Assembly: GCF_051014445.1 (NCBI RefSeq)
Contig: NC_135141.1
Span: 27,737,422 to 27,801,421, forward strand
Length of the DNA stretch: 64,000 nt
DNA from: Colletes latitarsis
Lineage: Eukaryota; Arthropoda; Insecta; Hymenoptera; Colletidae
Reading direction: 5' to 3'
Positions 50,001 through 62,229 of this stretch are shown here, piece by piece. The notes beneath the pieces were generated by a model. That model searched no databases. It had not been told where the DNA came from and saw nothing but the letters and a program-made list of their open reading frames with translations. Both the position numbers and the translations under genes were made by a program. The number at the start of each line of letters is the position of its first letter. Within the stretch, counting starts at the first letter, position 1.

Positions 50001-53000
50001 CATGTAACCTTTTCCTATTTATTTGGTAGCTTTAAAATAAAATAAGCACAAAGAGGAGCTGCAGGTTGTTTGAAAATCCCCCCAATAGTTTATGATCCAC
50101 TACCTGAACCGACAATTACTTCAACCCAATATTAACGATACCTGCGTACATTTTATCTAAATGTAATTGGAATTAATTGTTGAAATAAATAACAATTCTT
50201 ACAGTTATGAGCAGTCTTGTTGCACGATTCAAAGGACATTTCTTGTGGGTCGCGTAGAGATGCAACTGAGGATACCAGTGGAAGAAAAGTCTGACCCATC
50301 CAACGGTCAGCACGTAAGAAATATAAGTTAAGGCGTTTTTCAAACTACTCTTCTCGAATCCATAAACGCGCTGAAAGATGATATTAAATTTTGACACAAT
50401 CAAAACATTCCGTTATAATTTTTTATTTTTCAAGAGACTCACCATATCCTCATCCTGGCCGGTGTGAATCTTTTGCCACTGAATTTCTGACGTTTGGTCA
50501 TTCTTTACCCCTAATTAAAGAAAACGAAATACATGAGCTTGCTATATTGCATTATTACGAAAGAATATTAAGCGGATTAAAGTGGCCTAAGTTATTGTTT
50601 TTCTTTGTGCGTGATGGTAAAAAAAAGAAATATCGTCATACTTTTAATATATTTTTCATTATTGAATGTTTGATACATCTTGCACTACGATGGAAAAATA
50701 TTTGTTAAAAATATTTACTGTGGAACAGAAATGTTTAAATATCTCGAAGCAAGAAATATATGGCTTAGGCTACTTTTATAGCACCTTTTAAAACTTTTAC
50801 GCAATGAAGCTTCTTGTAATTAGGATCGACAAAAGCAATTTGGACGTTGAATAAAAAACATTGGGTATAAATTTCTCAACGTTAACCGTAATCCATCGAT
50901 CAACATAGATCAGTCTGGAAACGAATGAGTTTAATCGAGCCAATTTGTGTTTAATTAACAATTGATTTAAAAGCGTCACTGGCTGTTGCGTAAACATATC
51001 GAGTTGATTGAATCATCACGAAACACTTATAATTGTATCGTTTCGATGAATTAAATCAGTTATTAGATTCAAGTAGTTATTTTCGCGTTAAAAGCTGATA
51101 ATTCCTTTGTAAACATTATCTCGTTAAATGACGATAACAGATGGATGTTATCGTGCCATCAGACGCGATTGCATCTTCAGCGAAAATATAGGTATGTATT
51201 TGTGTATGCTCGGTGGAAGTTCAACCAGACAGATAACCATGGAACGTGCAAAACTGACTTTCCTTATCTTGGGCAAACAGAAGTTCTTTCTTTTTAAGTT
51301 GCCTCTATTCCAGTGTCCACGCGAGCCTAAAGTATTGACATTGCAATGTCGAAACCAAGATACATTGAAGATTAAGCAATCTTTAGATAAACATTTTTAA
51401 TACAATCTATATCTACGTATTTTATTTCGTGCATTCAAATTCAGTTTCGTTCAACAGTCCGTAAGATTCGTCAAACAGTTAAGAATTAATAAACAAAATT
51501 GCACGTGATTAATTGTAAATATACTAATCAAACGACAAACGGAAATTGAATACTCTATACATATACCAGCCAAAAATTTGAAAAACAATCACTTGCACAG
51601 AGTTGTTGTTGACGAGAAAACGAGTGCAACGACCTTATAAGCTTCGAGTGATCTTAATTTTCAAAATTTAGATTCGTTTAATAGAAATGTTAATGGGAAA
51701 AATTATTTTATTTCGAGCAATTTAGAATTCATTATTATACTAATATCTTTTAGTGAGATTTATCTATATGTATTATTAATATTTTCTGTTATCCGGGGTA
51801 TGCTTATAAGTTTAGCTCTCAAGTTATTTGAGAGTTGATTTTTTCTCTATTTAAAGCTAAATTCATAGAACATGCAAATCACAAAATAAGATTTCTGACA
51901 AACGATGGCATAATAATATTTTTTCTTTGTGCTATGTCGCGAATTCAGATAGAATATTCTTTAAGTTTCAACAGTTCGACTAAGTTATGGCATAGGTTAA
52001 TTAACAGTTTTTCTTCGACCACTTCGAAAATAGTGAAGATGCCGTTAGTCACGTAAGCATGAGTCCTCTTCAAGAAAAATGATCATAAATCATGTAACTA
52101 TTGGTGCATGAAAATTCCACACCATGTTTGCGTTAAAATTACTTCGTGACTTTTTGTTATTTTGAAATCTGTGATTTAAAGATTATTGTTTCCGGTGGTA
52201 TAGAAAGGAAATATTTGTCTTATCAATAAACGATGTTTGTTTCACTGAGTCTTGCAAACAAACTGTGTTCGTACTGTAAACATTAAACGAGGTCAAGATA
52301 CAGTAAATGAATATTATAATTTTATACTAAACTTTGAAATTATAGGCGCTTATAGTTCTTTCACTTATTAACGAAGATTCCCTTTTGAGGACAATTATTA
52401 CTCAGAAAGGATTTGATGAATTAATTACATTATCAATTCAATTGCTTTTATTGCAAAAATTGTATACGAAGAAAAAAGTGGTTTAATCCCTTAAAACGTA
52501 GTCGTTCATAACATGATGTGATCTGCCTACCAAAATTTAAATTAAATTATCAAAATATGTCAGACATCTACCAAAAGTTTTATCTGCAATGCATTCAAGC
52601 TGCCAGGCTTTCTTATTTTTTATTATAATGATGGTGCAATTAATCGCAACCGTTTTGCAAACAATAGCTACAAGATGTCTCACATCGATGTCTTGCCTAA
52701 GTCTGTCGTTTCACTGGATGTAAATTCGATTGAGAATGCCTACAATACGATTGTTAAGGAGGTTTATGAGAATGTGAAGCTCTTGTGTTTAGGGGGGGGC
52801 GAGCACCTAAAAATGTCAACTTTCGAGGATAAAAAATGTCACATTATTAAGACTCAAAATATATTTACTGTATAATGTATATAGAAATCAGTTGGTAACG
52901 TCGCTAGAACGTTTACTTTTTGTTAAAATACTGTCAGAATAGGCTAAAAGTGTATATGAGTCGACAACGGTACTATTTTATCTAATAAAGCTTAACCGAT

Positions 53001-54042
53001 CAGGGATCGAGCACAAAATACAATATACATATTTGAAGGTCGAGTAATAAACGTTCTCTTCCTGTACAGGGTGTTACTAAATTATATGTCACGAGTCCAT
53101 AGGTGGCTTCTACACCCTTGATTTGGTGGAAATTGATGTAAGGAGGGAGCCGCAAAATTGACCCCAATAGAGTTTTTCAAGGCCAACAAATTTTTTTTAT
53201 TATACTGTCTATTCATTATGTGGATGAAAAATCTGAAAAGAATCCTGACAAATTATGTTGATGTTTCATTATGAAGGATCTCTGCTTGTCTCATATTACT
53301 TAAACGACAGTTTTGTCAACTAGAAACTGTACTGCAATATAAAATGATACATTTTTATATTCATTGTATATGTAATCTTGAAAACATCTATTTTTTTCAT
53401 ATTTATTATATATAATATGAATTTCATTAATGTATTAAATTATATATTTATAGAAATATCGTGTTGTTTACATGATTATTTTCTTCGATTAAAATAGTAT
53501 TAAGCGATGGGCCGGAAAATATTACGATGTAGCATGTTAATTTCAAGCGTTGCCACAACCTCGGGAAAGACAATGCCCTGCGTTAGACAAGGTCGTGCAA
53601 GGTCACTTTGCCAATTAAAGCAAATTTTTCTATTTGATCCGAAGGACGTCGTACGAAGCATTCACATTACGGTGGATCCATTAGCTATATGCATTGAACT
53701 AATTAACAAAATTACTTTATACGACCTTCTATTACAAGTCACTATTTCTAATAGCTAGTTTCAATTACAAGCCACCATTTCCGTGTTGCCCGAAGCGACA
53801 GTTTCATACAAGATCAAGCTGAAGAATAGCAACAATGTTTCAACACCGTCCGTTTATTTCTTTTTGTGACCAAACATATGTAGGTTTACGACTTTTTGGT
53901 GTCGTCCCGTGGATCGTAAACTCGTCTGAAATCATTTCCTCGAGCCAGAGAAGTGCTTCGGAACGTTCCACGTCGCCAATCGATACGAGTGTAACGATAC
54001 AAATATTTCAAACAAGCGGCACTCACCATTGGATGTTGTCAT
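41016..54042 (-). CDS. ATP13A3: P5B-type cation/polyamine-transporting ATPase (ATP13A3-like)
   Basis: Seventeen exons: 54042-54027, 50510-50443, 50370-50203, 49748-49678, 49590-49327, 48820-48616, 48078-47880, 47807-47696, 47015-46826, 46740-46540, 46221-46036, 45688-45326, 44824-44683, 44593-44409, 44215-43987, 43904-43823, 42054-41016. They give 1,239 aa (human ATP13A3 about 1,226). Landmarks are TGES in the actuator domain (about 330-333), the P5B signature PPALPA (454-459), the phosphorylated Asp497 in DKTGTLTE, ITGDN, and MCGDGAND (868-875), followed by six C-terminal helices in the last exon. P5B ATPases export polyamines from late endosomes/lysosomes to the cytosol, and insects have one such gene (anne in Drosophila). 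The first exon is 16 nt (MTTSN plus 1 nt). It joins in phase to an exon whose GQDEDMRVYGF matches human GQEDEMEIYGY. One donor (44408, GTACCC) is weak. Confidence 0.9.
42055..43822 (-). other. Last intron of the P5B ATPase (1.8 kb)
   Basis: This is non-coding sequence. Near 42335-42415 a GC-richer stretch contains GATATGGTG and, 23 nt later, its reverse complement CACCATATC, with partly matching flanks, so a modest stem could form. The other open frames in this intron are short and featureless. Confidence 0.6.
45732..45994. mobile_element. Small MITE-like element in an intron of the P5B ATPase
   Basis: GTTTAACACATTGACT (45732-45747) recurs as its reverse complement at 45979-45994 with one mismatch, bounding 263 bp without coding capacity. 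The whole unit sits in the intron between the exons at 46221-46036 and 45688-45326. I could not see a clear target-site duplication, so the element class is open. Confidence 0.55.
52536..52875 (+). pseudogene. Relict open frame, possibly of transposable-element origin
   Basis: About 113 codons without a stop (from after TAA near 52533 to the stop at 52873-52875) are unusual in DNA this AT-rich. The translation includes FKLPGFLIFYYNDGAIN and SVVSLDVNSIENAYNTI. It has no start codon near its beginning and no splice context. I do not recognise the family, and a decayed transposon protein is the likeliest origin. Confidence 0.25.
53067..53170. mobile_element. Fragment starting with a mariner-type tip
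   Basis: TA (53065-53066) followed by CAGGGTGTTACTAAAT resembles the tip of Tc1/mariner-type repeats such as the one at 55407. No reverse-complement partner is seen in the following 2 kb, so the right boundary is arbitrary and the copy is probably truncated. Confidence 0.35.
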
Positions 54043-54937
54043 AACTTCAGTCTTTTGCTGCTGAAATCCGACCGAGTTTCTGGCGTTATTCCCTCAAAGT
54101 TGAGTCACCGTCAAATGAGAATTTCCACTTGCACGATCCGATGCTGAAATCAAACGGGATAATGCTTTTATGAGCAAACGAGTCGAAGCTTGATTGCCGG
54201 ATCTCTCCGCGAAATAGTGAAGCTTCGCCGAAGACGAGAAGCGTAGAACACGCAAAGTTCACCTTTAAGCGCTCGTCAAATAAGGAACAGGTGATTAGGT
54301 TTCTTGATGGGCTCATTCTGTGAAAGAAGATACGGCCTGGACAGACGTCAAATAGGTGGTTCGACAATGAACGTGATCACGGTGACCATGCACTTGAATT
54401 ACATAGTCGACACAATAAATTATTGGCGACTCAAGTGGCAAAATTACAGCGAGCAACGTAGCCTTGCTGAATCATGTGATCCTATTCAAGTTTTCGATCG
54501 AGCGTGGGTGAATTGAGTACTTGACAATAAGACGATTGTCTCTCACTGACATTGGCAGGCAATGATTAAAACAACGTAAAACTAAAGCCCAGCCGATGAA
54601 CTCACGGCGCGTACGACGCGACGGTCGGATTCCTAAATTAACTGGTTCTTGTAATGACATAGACCTAAGTCTTTACGGCACAATTTGCCACGCGGAAGTC
54701 TGAAGAATGCTTAATGCTTAAGAACGTCGTGGAATCAATAATTTGACATCTCGTGTAATGTCAAATATTGATATTATTTTGTTAGTAACTATATCCACAA
54801 CAGTACGCGAACGAATGGACATGACCGCGTCACATTAATATTAACATATAAATACTAAAACGGGGATTTCGTGATTTTGCTATGAAATTTCATTAAAAGA
54901 CCATTCTTACCTCGCGGGTCGTACAATTATAAGCGGC

Positions 54938-54985
54938 GGGGCCGGATCTGGCCCGCGGGCCGTAGTCTGCCAACACTTGATCTAG
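54938..54985 (-). mobile_element. hAT-like terminal fragment
   Basis: Read on the minus strand, TTGGCAGACTACGGCCCGC followed by a GGGCCAGATCCGGCC block closely resembles the terminal repeat of a widespread hAT-type family that begins CAGGGGTGGGCAAACTACGGCCCGC. The extreme GC content against the AT-rich surroundings supports an insertion. No second end was found, so it is a fragment. A good minus-strand donor at its inner side could have been taken up into the P5B 5' UTR. Confidence 0.5.
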
Positions 54986-55406
54986 ATTAATACCCTTCGA
55001 AACGCGACTTTTATTAGATTACGTTTCATAAATTCTTTACCTGAAAGAAATTAAAAAAATATCGTAATAAGAGATTGTTCGTAAGTATGTGTACGTCGTT
55101 GTAGGTATATCTACATTTCGATTATCAATGACTCTCTTTCATTAAATAGATAACAAGTTTCACATTCTTGTGGGACAGACTGTATGTACTATAAGTTTTG
55201 TATGGTTTTCTTTTTAACAGTTTAGTCAACTACCCTAGAAGTAATTAAAACTTCGAGAAATCTGCACAAATCCTTTCGAATGGCACTTGTAAAATGACCT
55301 GTAAAATGACGCAACATCACGTCGAGTCGTTTCCAATTGACGCCGCAAACATTCCCCATTTACTTTCATTATTAGTATTTGAAGTACTGACGAAGTCGCG
55401 CGCATA

Positions 55407-56450
55407 CAGGGTGTTCGGCCACCCCTGGGAAAAATTTTAATAGGGGATTCTAGAGGCCAAAATAAGACGAAAATCAAGAATACCAATTTGTTGACGAAGG
55501 CTTCGTTAAACAGTTATTAACGTTTAAACTTCCGACCGTACTGAATTTTTTTCTCGAAAATGCGTAGGATTTCGGGGGTATGTGTAATGACCAAAAATGA
55601 TTGTAATTGACCCCCGGAACCGAAAATAATTTTTTCAGAATTAATTAAAAATTTTTTTTTTCGTCGAAAAATTGCACACCTTCTCGAATTTTTTTCTAGA
55701 AAGTGGGTAGGATTTCGGGGGTATATATAATGACCAAAAATGATTGTAATAGACCCCCGAAACCGAAAATAATTTTTTCAGAATTAATTAAAAATTTTTT
55801 TTTTTCGTCGAAAAATTTAGGCACCTACTACCCCCTGTCGATTTATCTTAAAAATTCATTTTTCATTTTTAGTAATTTTGTTTGACGCCCTACAGAAAAG
55901 TTGTCTAATACTTTTTTGTAAGTACCCATGAGCTCTACTTCAGAAAAAAGTTTCATTGAAATATATTCACAATTGTAGGAGTTATGGCTATTTGAAAATT
56001 GGACCATTTCTATGGGGTTTTTCTCATTTTGCGGGGTCAAGGACCAACTTTTCGAGTATTTTTACGATTTGTACATATTCTCCGCCAAAATACGCGTAGT
56101 TTGCTTTTTTAAACATCAAAATCGTTCAATCCGTTCAGAAGTTATGACGTTTTAAAGATTCGCATGAAAAATCGGGCAGACATTTCTGGCCAGAAATTAG
56201 ATTTTCGGTAAGGAATTTTTTTCTCGAAACTGGATAGGATTTCGAGGGTATGTGTAATGACCAAAAATGATTGTAATTGACCCCCGCAACCGAAAATAAT
56301 TTTTCCAGAACGATTTGAAATTTTTGAATGTAATTATTAATAACTTTTTAACGAAGCCTCCATCAACAAATTGGTATTCTTGATTTTCGTCTTATTTTGG
56401 CCTCTAGAATCCTCTATTAAAATTTTTCCCAGGGGTGGCCGAACACCCTG
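55407..56450. mobile_element. Non-autonomous Tc1/mariner-type element with 114-bp terminal inverted repeats
   Basis: The element is 1,044 bp, flanked by TA on both sides (55405-55406 and 56451-56452), the target duplication expected of Tc1/mariner. It begins CAGGGTGTTCGGCCACCCCT and ends with the reverse complement. The terminal repeats run about 114 bp and differ at only a few positions. Inside, an AT-rich unit containing GGATTTCGGGGGTAT and ATGACCAAAAATGATTGTAA occurs three times (starting about 55543, 55686 and 56213), the first two 143 bp apart. No transposase is encoded. A degenerate relative of its right end occurs at 679-763, so the family is dispersed in this genome. Confidence 0.85.
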
Positions 56451-59400
56451 TATAGTTTACATGCAAAACAACGACTAGGCTACCGAGGTACTTTTTCTGT
56501 TATCTGATCGAGCTCATACTATACAGGAATTGTTTGTTATGTATTCGAACCACTCTAAAGACTGAAACTAAATCGATCCCGAGGCTGAAAAACGAGGACA
56601 AAATTAAACGTGAAAGTCAAGCGTGACGAAATTGCATTTGCAACGTTTTTGCTTGTCTTGTAAGAGAAGGTATTGCAATCAAGACAAATTTTGAAAAAAA
56701 TAGTTTGTTCGGAATAACACGTTTTAAAAAAGAAACGATACAAAGATCTATAGTTCTTTGTTTATTCCGAAGCGAAAGGGTTAACTTGCGTAATTCGCTC
56801 AACCTCGTGCAATTTCTTTGTCTAGAAGTAGATAGTACGACTGATTGGCGACGAGGTGAACATGTTCAGAATTTTCTGCGAAAGCATCGCATCTGTGCGT
56901 AGAAAGTATTCCGTCGTTGATAAATAGATCGAACGTAATGGTATTTTCAACGCGCATTCAAGGTTCCGAATCGAACACGCGCGACTTATCGACAAACATA
57001 CGGCAACGATAATCGTTCTATCGCAGATTGAATTTACGATAACTCGGAAAAGGTGCATCGCTGATTTTTCTTCTCGATATCATTCTAACGTGAACCGGTT
57101 AAAGAGCAAGATAAAAAAGAATTAAAATATGTAAGCACGTTGCAGAGATTTATCCTTGGATATTATACACTTGCAAAATCTACGTCGAAGATACACCCTG
57201 GATCCACGAGTAAGTAAAGGTAAGGTGGCTGTGTAAACAACATTATTGCCACAACATCAAAGGACAGTTAAAAGAATATCTAAGTGACGCTACAACTTTT
57301 CTGCTATAGACGAAAATAACGTCTTTCGAGTTCTCAGGTATTCGTTCCAGGTATTCATACAGAATTCGTACCAGGTACGAATTAAACTGCGTAATGTACG
57401 TTCGCATTCTTATATTGCACTAATTGCAGTAATTTTTCATGACAATTAGGCTAGTAATGCGTCATCTATCGTCGTGCAAAGAACAATTGGTATCCAACAA
57501 TAACAACCGTCGTCGCTTTCGTGCTTTAAGTTATGCTTTTCCACTTCGAAGAGATCGTTAATGATTAAGAAGTAAAAAAAAAAAAACTGGTTCACCTTTT
57601 TCTAGTTACAATGCCGCTAGCAATCCTTCGTTATATAACAAAACGAATCGACGATCGAGACTCGAGTGATAAAGATGTTGTGGCGCGGTGCGAACGAAAA
57701 CTTGTAAGAATCGACGGGTCGGCTTCGAGAACCGATTAATAGAGCGTGCACGTTACGAAAGCGACACGTGTAAGAGGGTAAAAATATTGGTCTTGGCGTG
57801 TTTTGTTATTCGCCAAAAGTATCGGTTTCACGTAATTTCCATTCTGTTGTGAAATGTGTGTCGCGAGACCACCTGGATTTAACCGCGTGTAGCGTCGTTA
57901 GAAATGCAACTCGCGCTTCTATACTTTTAGGTAAAGGTTGTTGCGTAACCGCGATTCCTGCGACTTTGGATCGACCGTAACTCGTTATTTCGTAAAGATC
58001 GGTGATCTGTAAACAAAAAAAAAAAAAAGGTGTGAGCACGGGCGCGGAAAGGGGATACAAAAATCCCCCTGTCGTCAAAAACGACATTTTCTTACATACT
58101 GATTTAAACTACTTTCACTGTAAGTTCTCTTTTCCGTTTTACGGGCGATTAGGACCAATCGGAGAAGTGGCCGTCCCGCCGACCAAAACAATAGAGAGGG
58201 GATAGGATTTCTGGAAAATTTTGGACAAAGAACGTTACGATTATTCGGCGAACATCCTCCGTGTAGTTTGCTCGAGAATCAACTAGTTTTCAGAACACTA
58301 AACAGGTAATATGCGTTTAGCGTAATAACGTCTCTATGAACTGCTTAATTTATAATAATTTGTGAGACGTTGAATGGATTACTGGTACATATTTTGACTA
58401 GCGCGTTCTTCTGTAATAGTCAAACGAGAAATTAGAAAATTCAAAGTCGTCGATAAATATTGTTCGTTTAACGTTGTAACGTTTTGCCTCGAAGCAGAAT
58501 TTATATTGCACTGAGACTTTTAAATGAGATGTATCGGTGCTCTAATTATTTTGACCGTCGTATTGTAGTTTGTAAGAAAACTACAAGAAAACGTTTAAGG
58601 ACTCGAACAGAATTATTTAATAAAGTAATATTGTTTTTGGTCTATTTATTGTCTATATCTTTTTATAGACACTCGGCTAGCGTATTACAGCTTATAAAAG
58701 TATGATTGCGTTGCCAATAAATAATTGCAAATTGAAAATCAACGACTCTAACAGCCTGTCTCTTGTTAAGATTATGGATGATTGCTAATAGCGATTTGCA
58801 AAAAGAAAATGAGTTTGTCCCCCTTTTTCCACGAAAGGTTTACAAATGCATCGTTATTATGACCCGGACGAGAATGTGAGTAAATATAAGTGGTTGTTGT
58901 CAACCATGAAGGAAATTATTTATTATTATAGAAATTAAATAGAATTGAAGGGTAAGAAAATCATTTCAACCTGCGGGAAAAATAATAATCGGTGGAAACG
59001 CATCTAGCTGTATAAGTAGAAGACGTTATTACGTGTTTACTTACTCGAACTTTTGACAGCCCTTTCCTTGGTCCGATCCCTTTGCTCTCACGGGGATGTA
59101 GTCCAAGGTGTTCGCACGAATCCGTGCATTCCCAATGAACCTGCTTTCGAGCAATTTTTGACGCTTACTATTTCTTCACCGATCGCAGAAGATTCACAGA
59201 GCTCGTCTCGGTACACCGTAGAATGATTCCTTCCTCAATTTTTTTTTATTCGAGATTATCGCGATAGATATAAATTGGCAAGTACGGAAGGTAAATGCAA
59301 CAGAGCTAGGAGCGTTCGACCGTGTCGCGACGAAACGTGTAAAAAAACGAAGAGTAAAAAAGGAAGAAGAAAAAAAAAAGAAAAGGAAATTAAGACCGCG

Positions 59401-61410
59401 CGTTGTAAACGGGGCAAAAATTAAATGCGTACAGTGTATATTGCAGAAGGTGTCGGCAAGACCGATGCTTCGGCGGAACAAATCGAAAGTTGACTTCCGA
59501 AAGAACTGACGGTGAATATTAAGTGTCGCCGAATCCCTCCGTAGATATACCGCGAAATTTTCACTACCGTTCGTTAATTGAGTCGGCTTATCATTTCCCA
59601 GATGCACAATCACCTGTTTCGCGTCGCGCGCCGGGCTACACTGTGCCATTCTGTATCGTTCCTGGACTGTTGAACAAATTTCCCCTCTCCCTGATCCCCC
59701 CCCCGTATTGAGAATCGCTCACTTTTCCCGAGGTACGAGTTACCGATAGATCGCACGCCGGTGTTTACCTAACTTTTCCGCGCCGAAACGTGACTTACGT
59801 CAAACAGGTGAATTCGTTCCAGGAAAGAGCGGCCGGCGCTCGCAATTATTCGAACGGATATAAAAATTTGGGCACGTATTTTTTTTAACAATACGGCTCG
59901 CCTTGTACGCGAGTCGCGTCGGTATCGTGATTTCTCGTTCATTAAAACGTGCCCGCCGCTACCGCGATAATCAGAAGTCTTTGACTTCTTACGTCGAAAG
60001 AGAGAAAGGAATGTTGTTTAAAGATAAGTGTAAACCAAACGAAGAGGAAACGAATCCCGTTTTCCCGAGTGCGGTTGGACTTGACGTAGCGCTGTAAAAA
60101 AAAAAAAAAAAACAGAAAGAAAAGAAGAATGAAAAAGTGTCCTTAACGGAGGATTAGATACGGGCAATTAAACAATAATAATTGTCATCAGATTCCATGC
60201 ACAACAAGTGTTGCCTGCTACTCGTTTCCAGTTTCGTAACGTTCCCGGTAAAAGATAAATTGCGATAGTGGCTGCAAATTACACGAACTCACATCGTATC
60301 GACAAGTACTCTGACATGAGTTAACATCCGCTTGTTAATTAAAATTTCGCGTAACCGTTCGTATACGACGCGGTCGTTTCGCGTTTTCTCGAAATATCAA
60401 ACGCATTCAGTATGTTAGAAACTTCCTTTTTTTCTCAATTTGCATTATTCCCCGTTAACGTGAAAAACGTTTCCCGGTACTCGTTTCGGGATTAATCGCA
60501 TTGTGTTTGGATGCGTCATGCATATTTGTATATAATATTTTGACAGTTAGATATCCTACTTTATCGGTTAGTATCCGCGGTATTTAATTTGTCATTGCGG
60601 CTTAAAAAGATACTTGCGAGCAGACGTACGACGACCTAGCGTTGAGGAAGGATTACCGATACAATATTTCGAACAACAACCATGAATGACGTTAAATTGC
60701 CTGGATCGCGGTTCTTACTACAAGATAGTCGAAACGTTAAGTGTTTATCGTTCCAGAATCGACAAGAACAAACATTTTCGCGATTATCCAAAGGATTTGT
60801 ATAAACGCAGTCTAGACGATGTAAAGCAACCTGTCTTAATTCTCCTCTGTTTATGCAATTTATGCAACAAAAAAAAAGCATTCGATCATTTTCAAATTTC
60901 GTTTGCAAATGAATATTAAACTCGTAGTTTGATCTACTAATAAACAAGTTGATCAGCTATGTTTATTGCATAAGTGGGTGTAATAAAACAGAGGAAATGC
61001 AAAATCTCGGGTATTAATGGTGTAACGATATTTGCGATAAAGAGACACTCAAGTAGTATAACGAAAATGCCCGATAACATTGTCATGTGCTTCGCTCATT
61101 AATAGCCAACAAAGAATTCTGAACATGATCTCTTATCTCGAGACACACAGTCTGACATATACCACTATCGTATGTAGTAAGTATGCCGCGATTGCCATTG
61201 TTAATTTTTAGAACCAAGAACCGTAACATATTACTCCATTACAATTGTATTACTTTTTAATACTGCGAAATTAACTGGATCTAATTGATCAATGACAATA
61301 TAAATTTATAAAAAACTTATAGTTTCTAGCAAAATACTAATACATTTTTAATTATTATACAATTTAACCTTTTACCTCTCTCTAAACAAATAAATGCTTG
61401 TCTATACACG

Positions 61411-61432
61411 TATATATATATATATATATATA
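61411..61432. repeat. (TA)11 microsatellite
   Basis: Eleven perfect TA units are followed by a CATACGTGCGTGTGTG tract. Confidence 0.9.
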
Positions 61433-61843
61433 CATACGTGCGTGTGTGACTTAAAAAAAACACCTAAATATCTCGAACAATATGGACGATGCCGAGATTT
61501 ATTTGACCTTGCAATGATCTTGAAAAACTACGAAAGTCACGCTTGAATTTTTAAATGAAAAGCTATATTCTTTGTTACATATTCTTGTAGCTAATGTTAA
61601 AGTGCTTTTTTTATATTGCTATTATACGTTCCTTTATCTTAAGCCGTGTCTAAGATATGAGTCCTCTGGTATTAGCGTTACTCGATATGCTTACCTACGC
61701 CGTGGAAAATTCAAAGAACTCACGGACAATATTGTTGGCTACGTAAATACACTTTGACCGTGCAACTGACACGAAATGAATATTTCTAATACCGAAGGCC
61801 GAAAATTAAGTCTTTTTACGCGATTACGGCTATCTTAGTCACA

Positions 61844-62140
61844 GAGCAGCGAGTAAAAAATTTCACAAACCCAAATAAGCCAAAACCGCATACATCGGTG
61901 TTGAAAATCATTGTTGACATTTTCAAGAAAACTGGGAGTGTAAAAGGAGAAAACCACCGAGTTGAAAGTTGGTCGGAAACAGACGAGACAAACGTGTTGG
62001 CTGCGGTTTCACATTATCCTGTAACATCCATTCGGACAGTGACAGCTAACAGTGGAGTATCCAAGTGTGTTATTCGTATGATCTTAAAGAAAAATAAATT
62101 AAAACCGTACAAATCGCCAAATGTAAACAAACTTTTCCTA
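61844..62140 (+). pseudogene. Decayed transposase, N-terminal helix-turn-helix region
   Basis: The frame beginning EQRVKNF continues without stops through KIIVDIFKKTGSVKGE, NVLAAVSHYPVTSIRTV and GVSKCVIRMILKKNKLKPY. That order (EQRV, then a TGS motif, then NVLAAV-x-x-NP, then a GVS...ILKK...PY helix-turn-helix) matches the N-terminal DNA-binding region of transposase-like proteins common in hymenopteran genomes (DUF4817 plus HTH). The usual 30-40 residues after EQRV appear deleted, similarity fades near 62140, and an (AC)13 tract follows, so it is a dead fragment. No catalytic domain is seen. Confidence 0.6.
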
Positions 62141-62203
62141 AAATTCCTGAACATCCGGAAATTTATACGTAATCTCATGATTATAAATAAATGTATTTTG
62201 CAT

Positions 62204-62229
62204 ACACACACACACACACACACACACAC
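62204..62229. repeat. (AC)13 microsatellite
   Basis: Thirteen perfect AC units lie directly downstream of the decayed transposase frame. Confidence 0.9.

Larger units (their letters stand above)
50511..54026 (-). other. First intron of the P5B ATPase (3.5 kb)
   Basis: The donor GTGAGT at 54026 and the acceptor TTTAATTAG before 50510 define this intron. It contains a relict open frame (52536-52875) and a mariner-type tip (53067). An eight-base G run near 52792 is the only other oddity. A plus-strand frame at 51128-51400 has no domain and I do not call it a gene. Confidence 0.65.

Noticed and set aside
51128..51400. 90-codon plus-strand frame within the P5B first intron
   Set aside because: No recognisable motif, no promoter or poly-A context, and it lies in intronic sequence.
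55543..56310. Regularly spaced repeats that could be mistaken for a CRISPR-like array
   Set aside because: Only three long, AT-rich, diverged units, all inside a transposon with terminal inverted repeats in a eukaryotic genome.
56520..56560. A B-box-like GGTTCGAATAC on the minus strand suggesting a tRNA gene
   Set aside because: No A box, no matching acceptor stem and no anticodon arm at the right spacing.
59194..59649. 151-codon minus-strand frame opening MAQCSPARDAKQ with a donor-like GTGATT, considered as the P5B start exon
   Set aside because: It would splice in phase 0, but the exon at 50510 needs phase 1. The exon at 54042-54027 fits phase and position. The rest of the frame is low-complexity.
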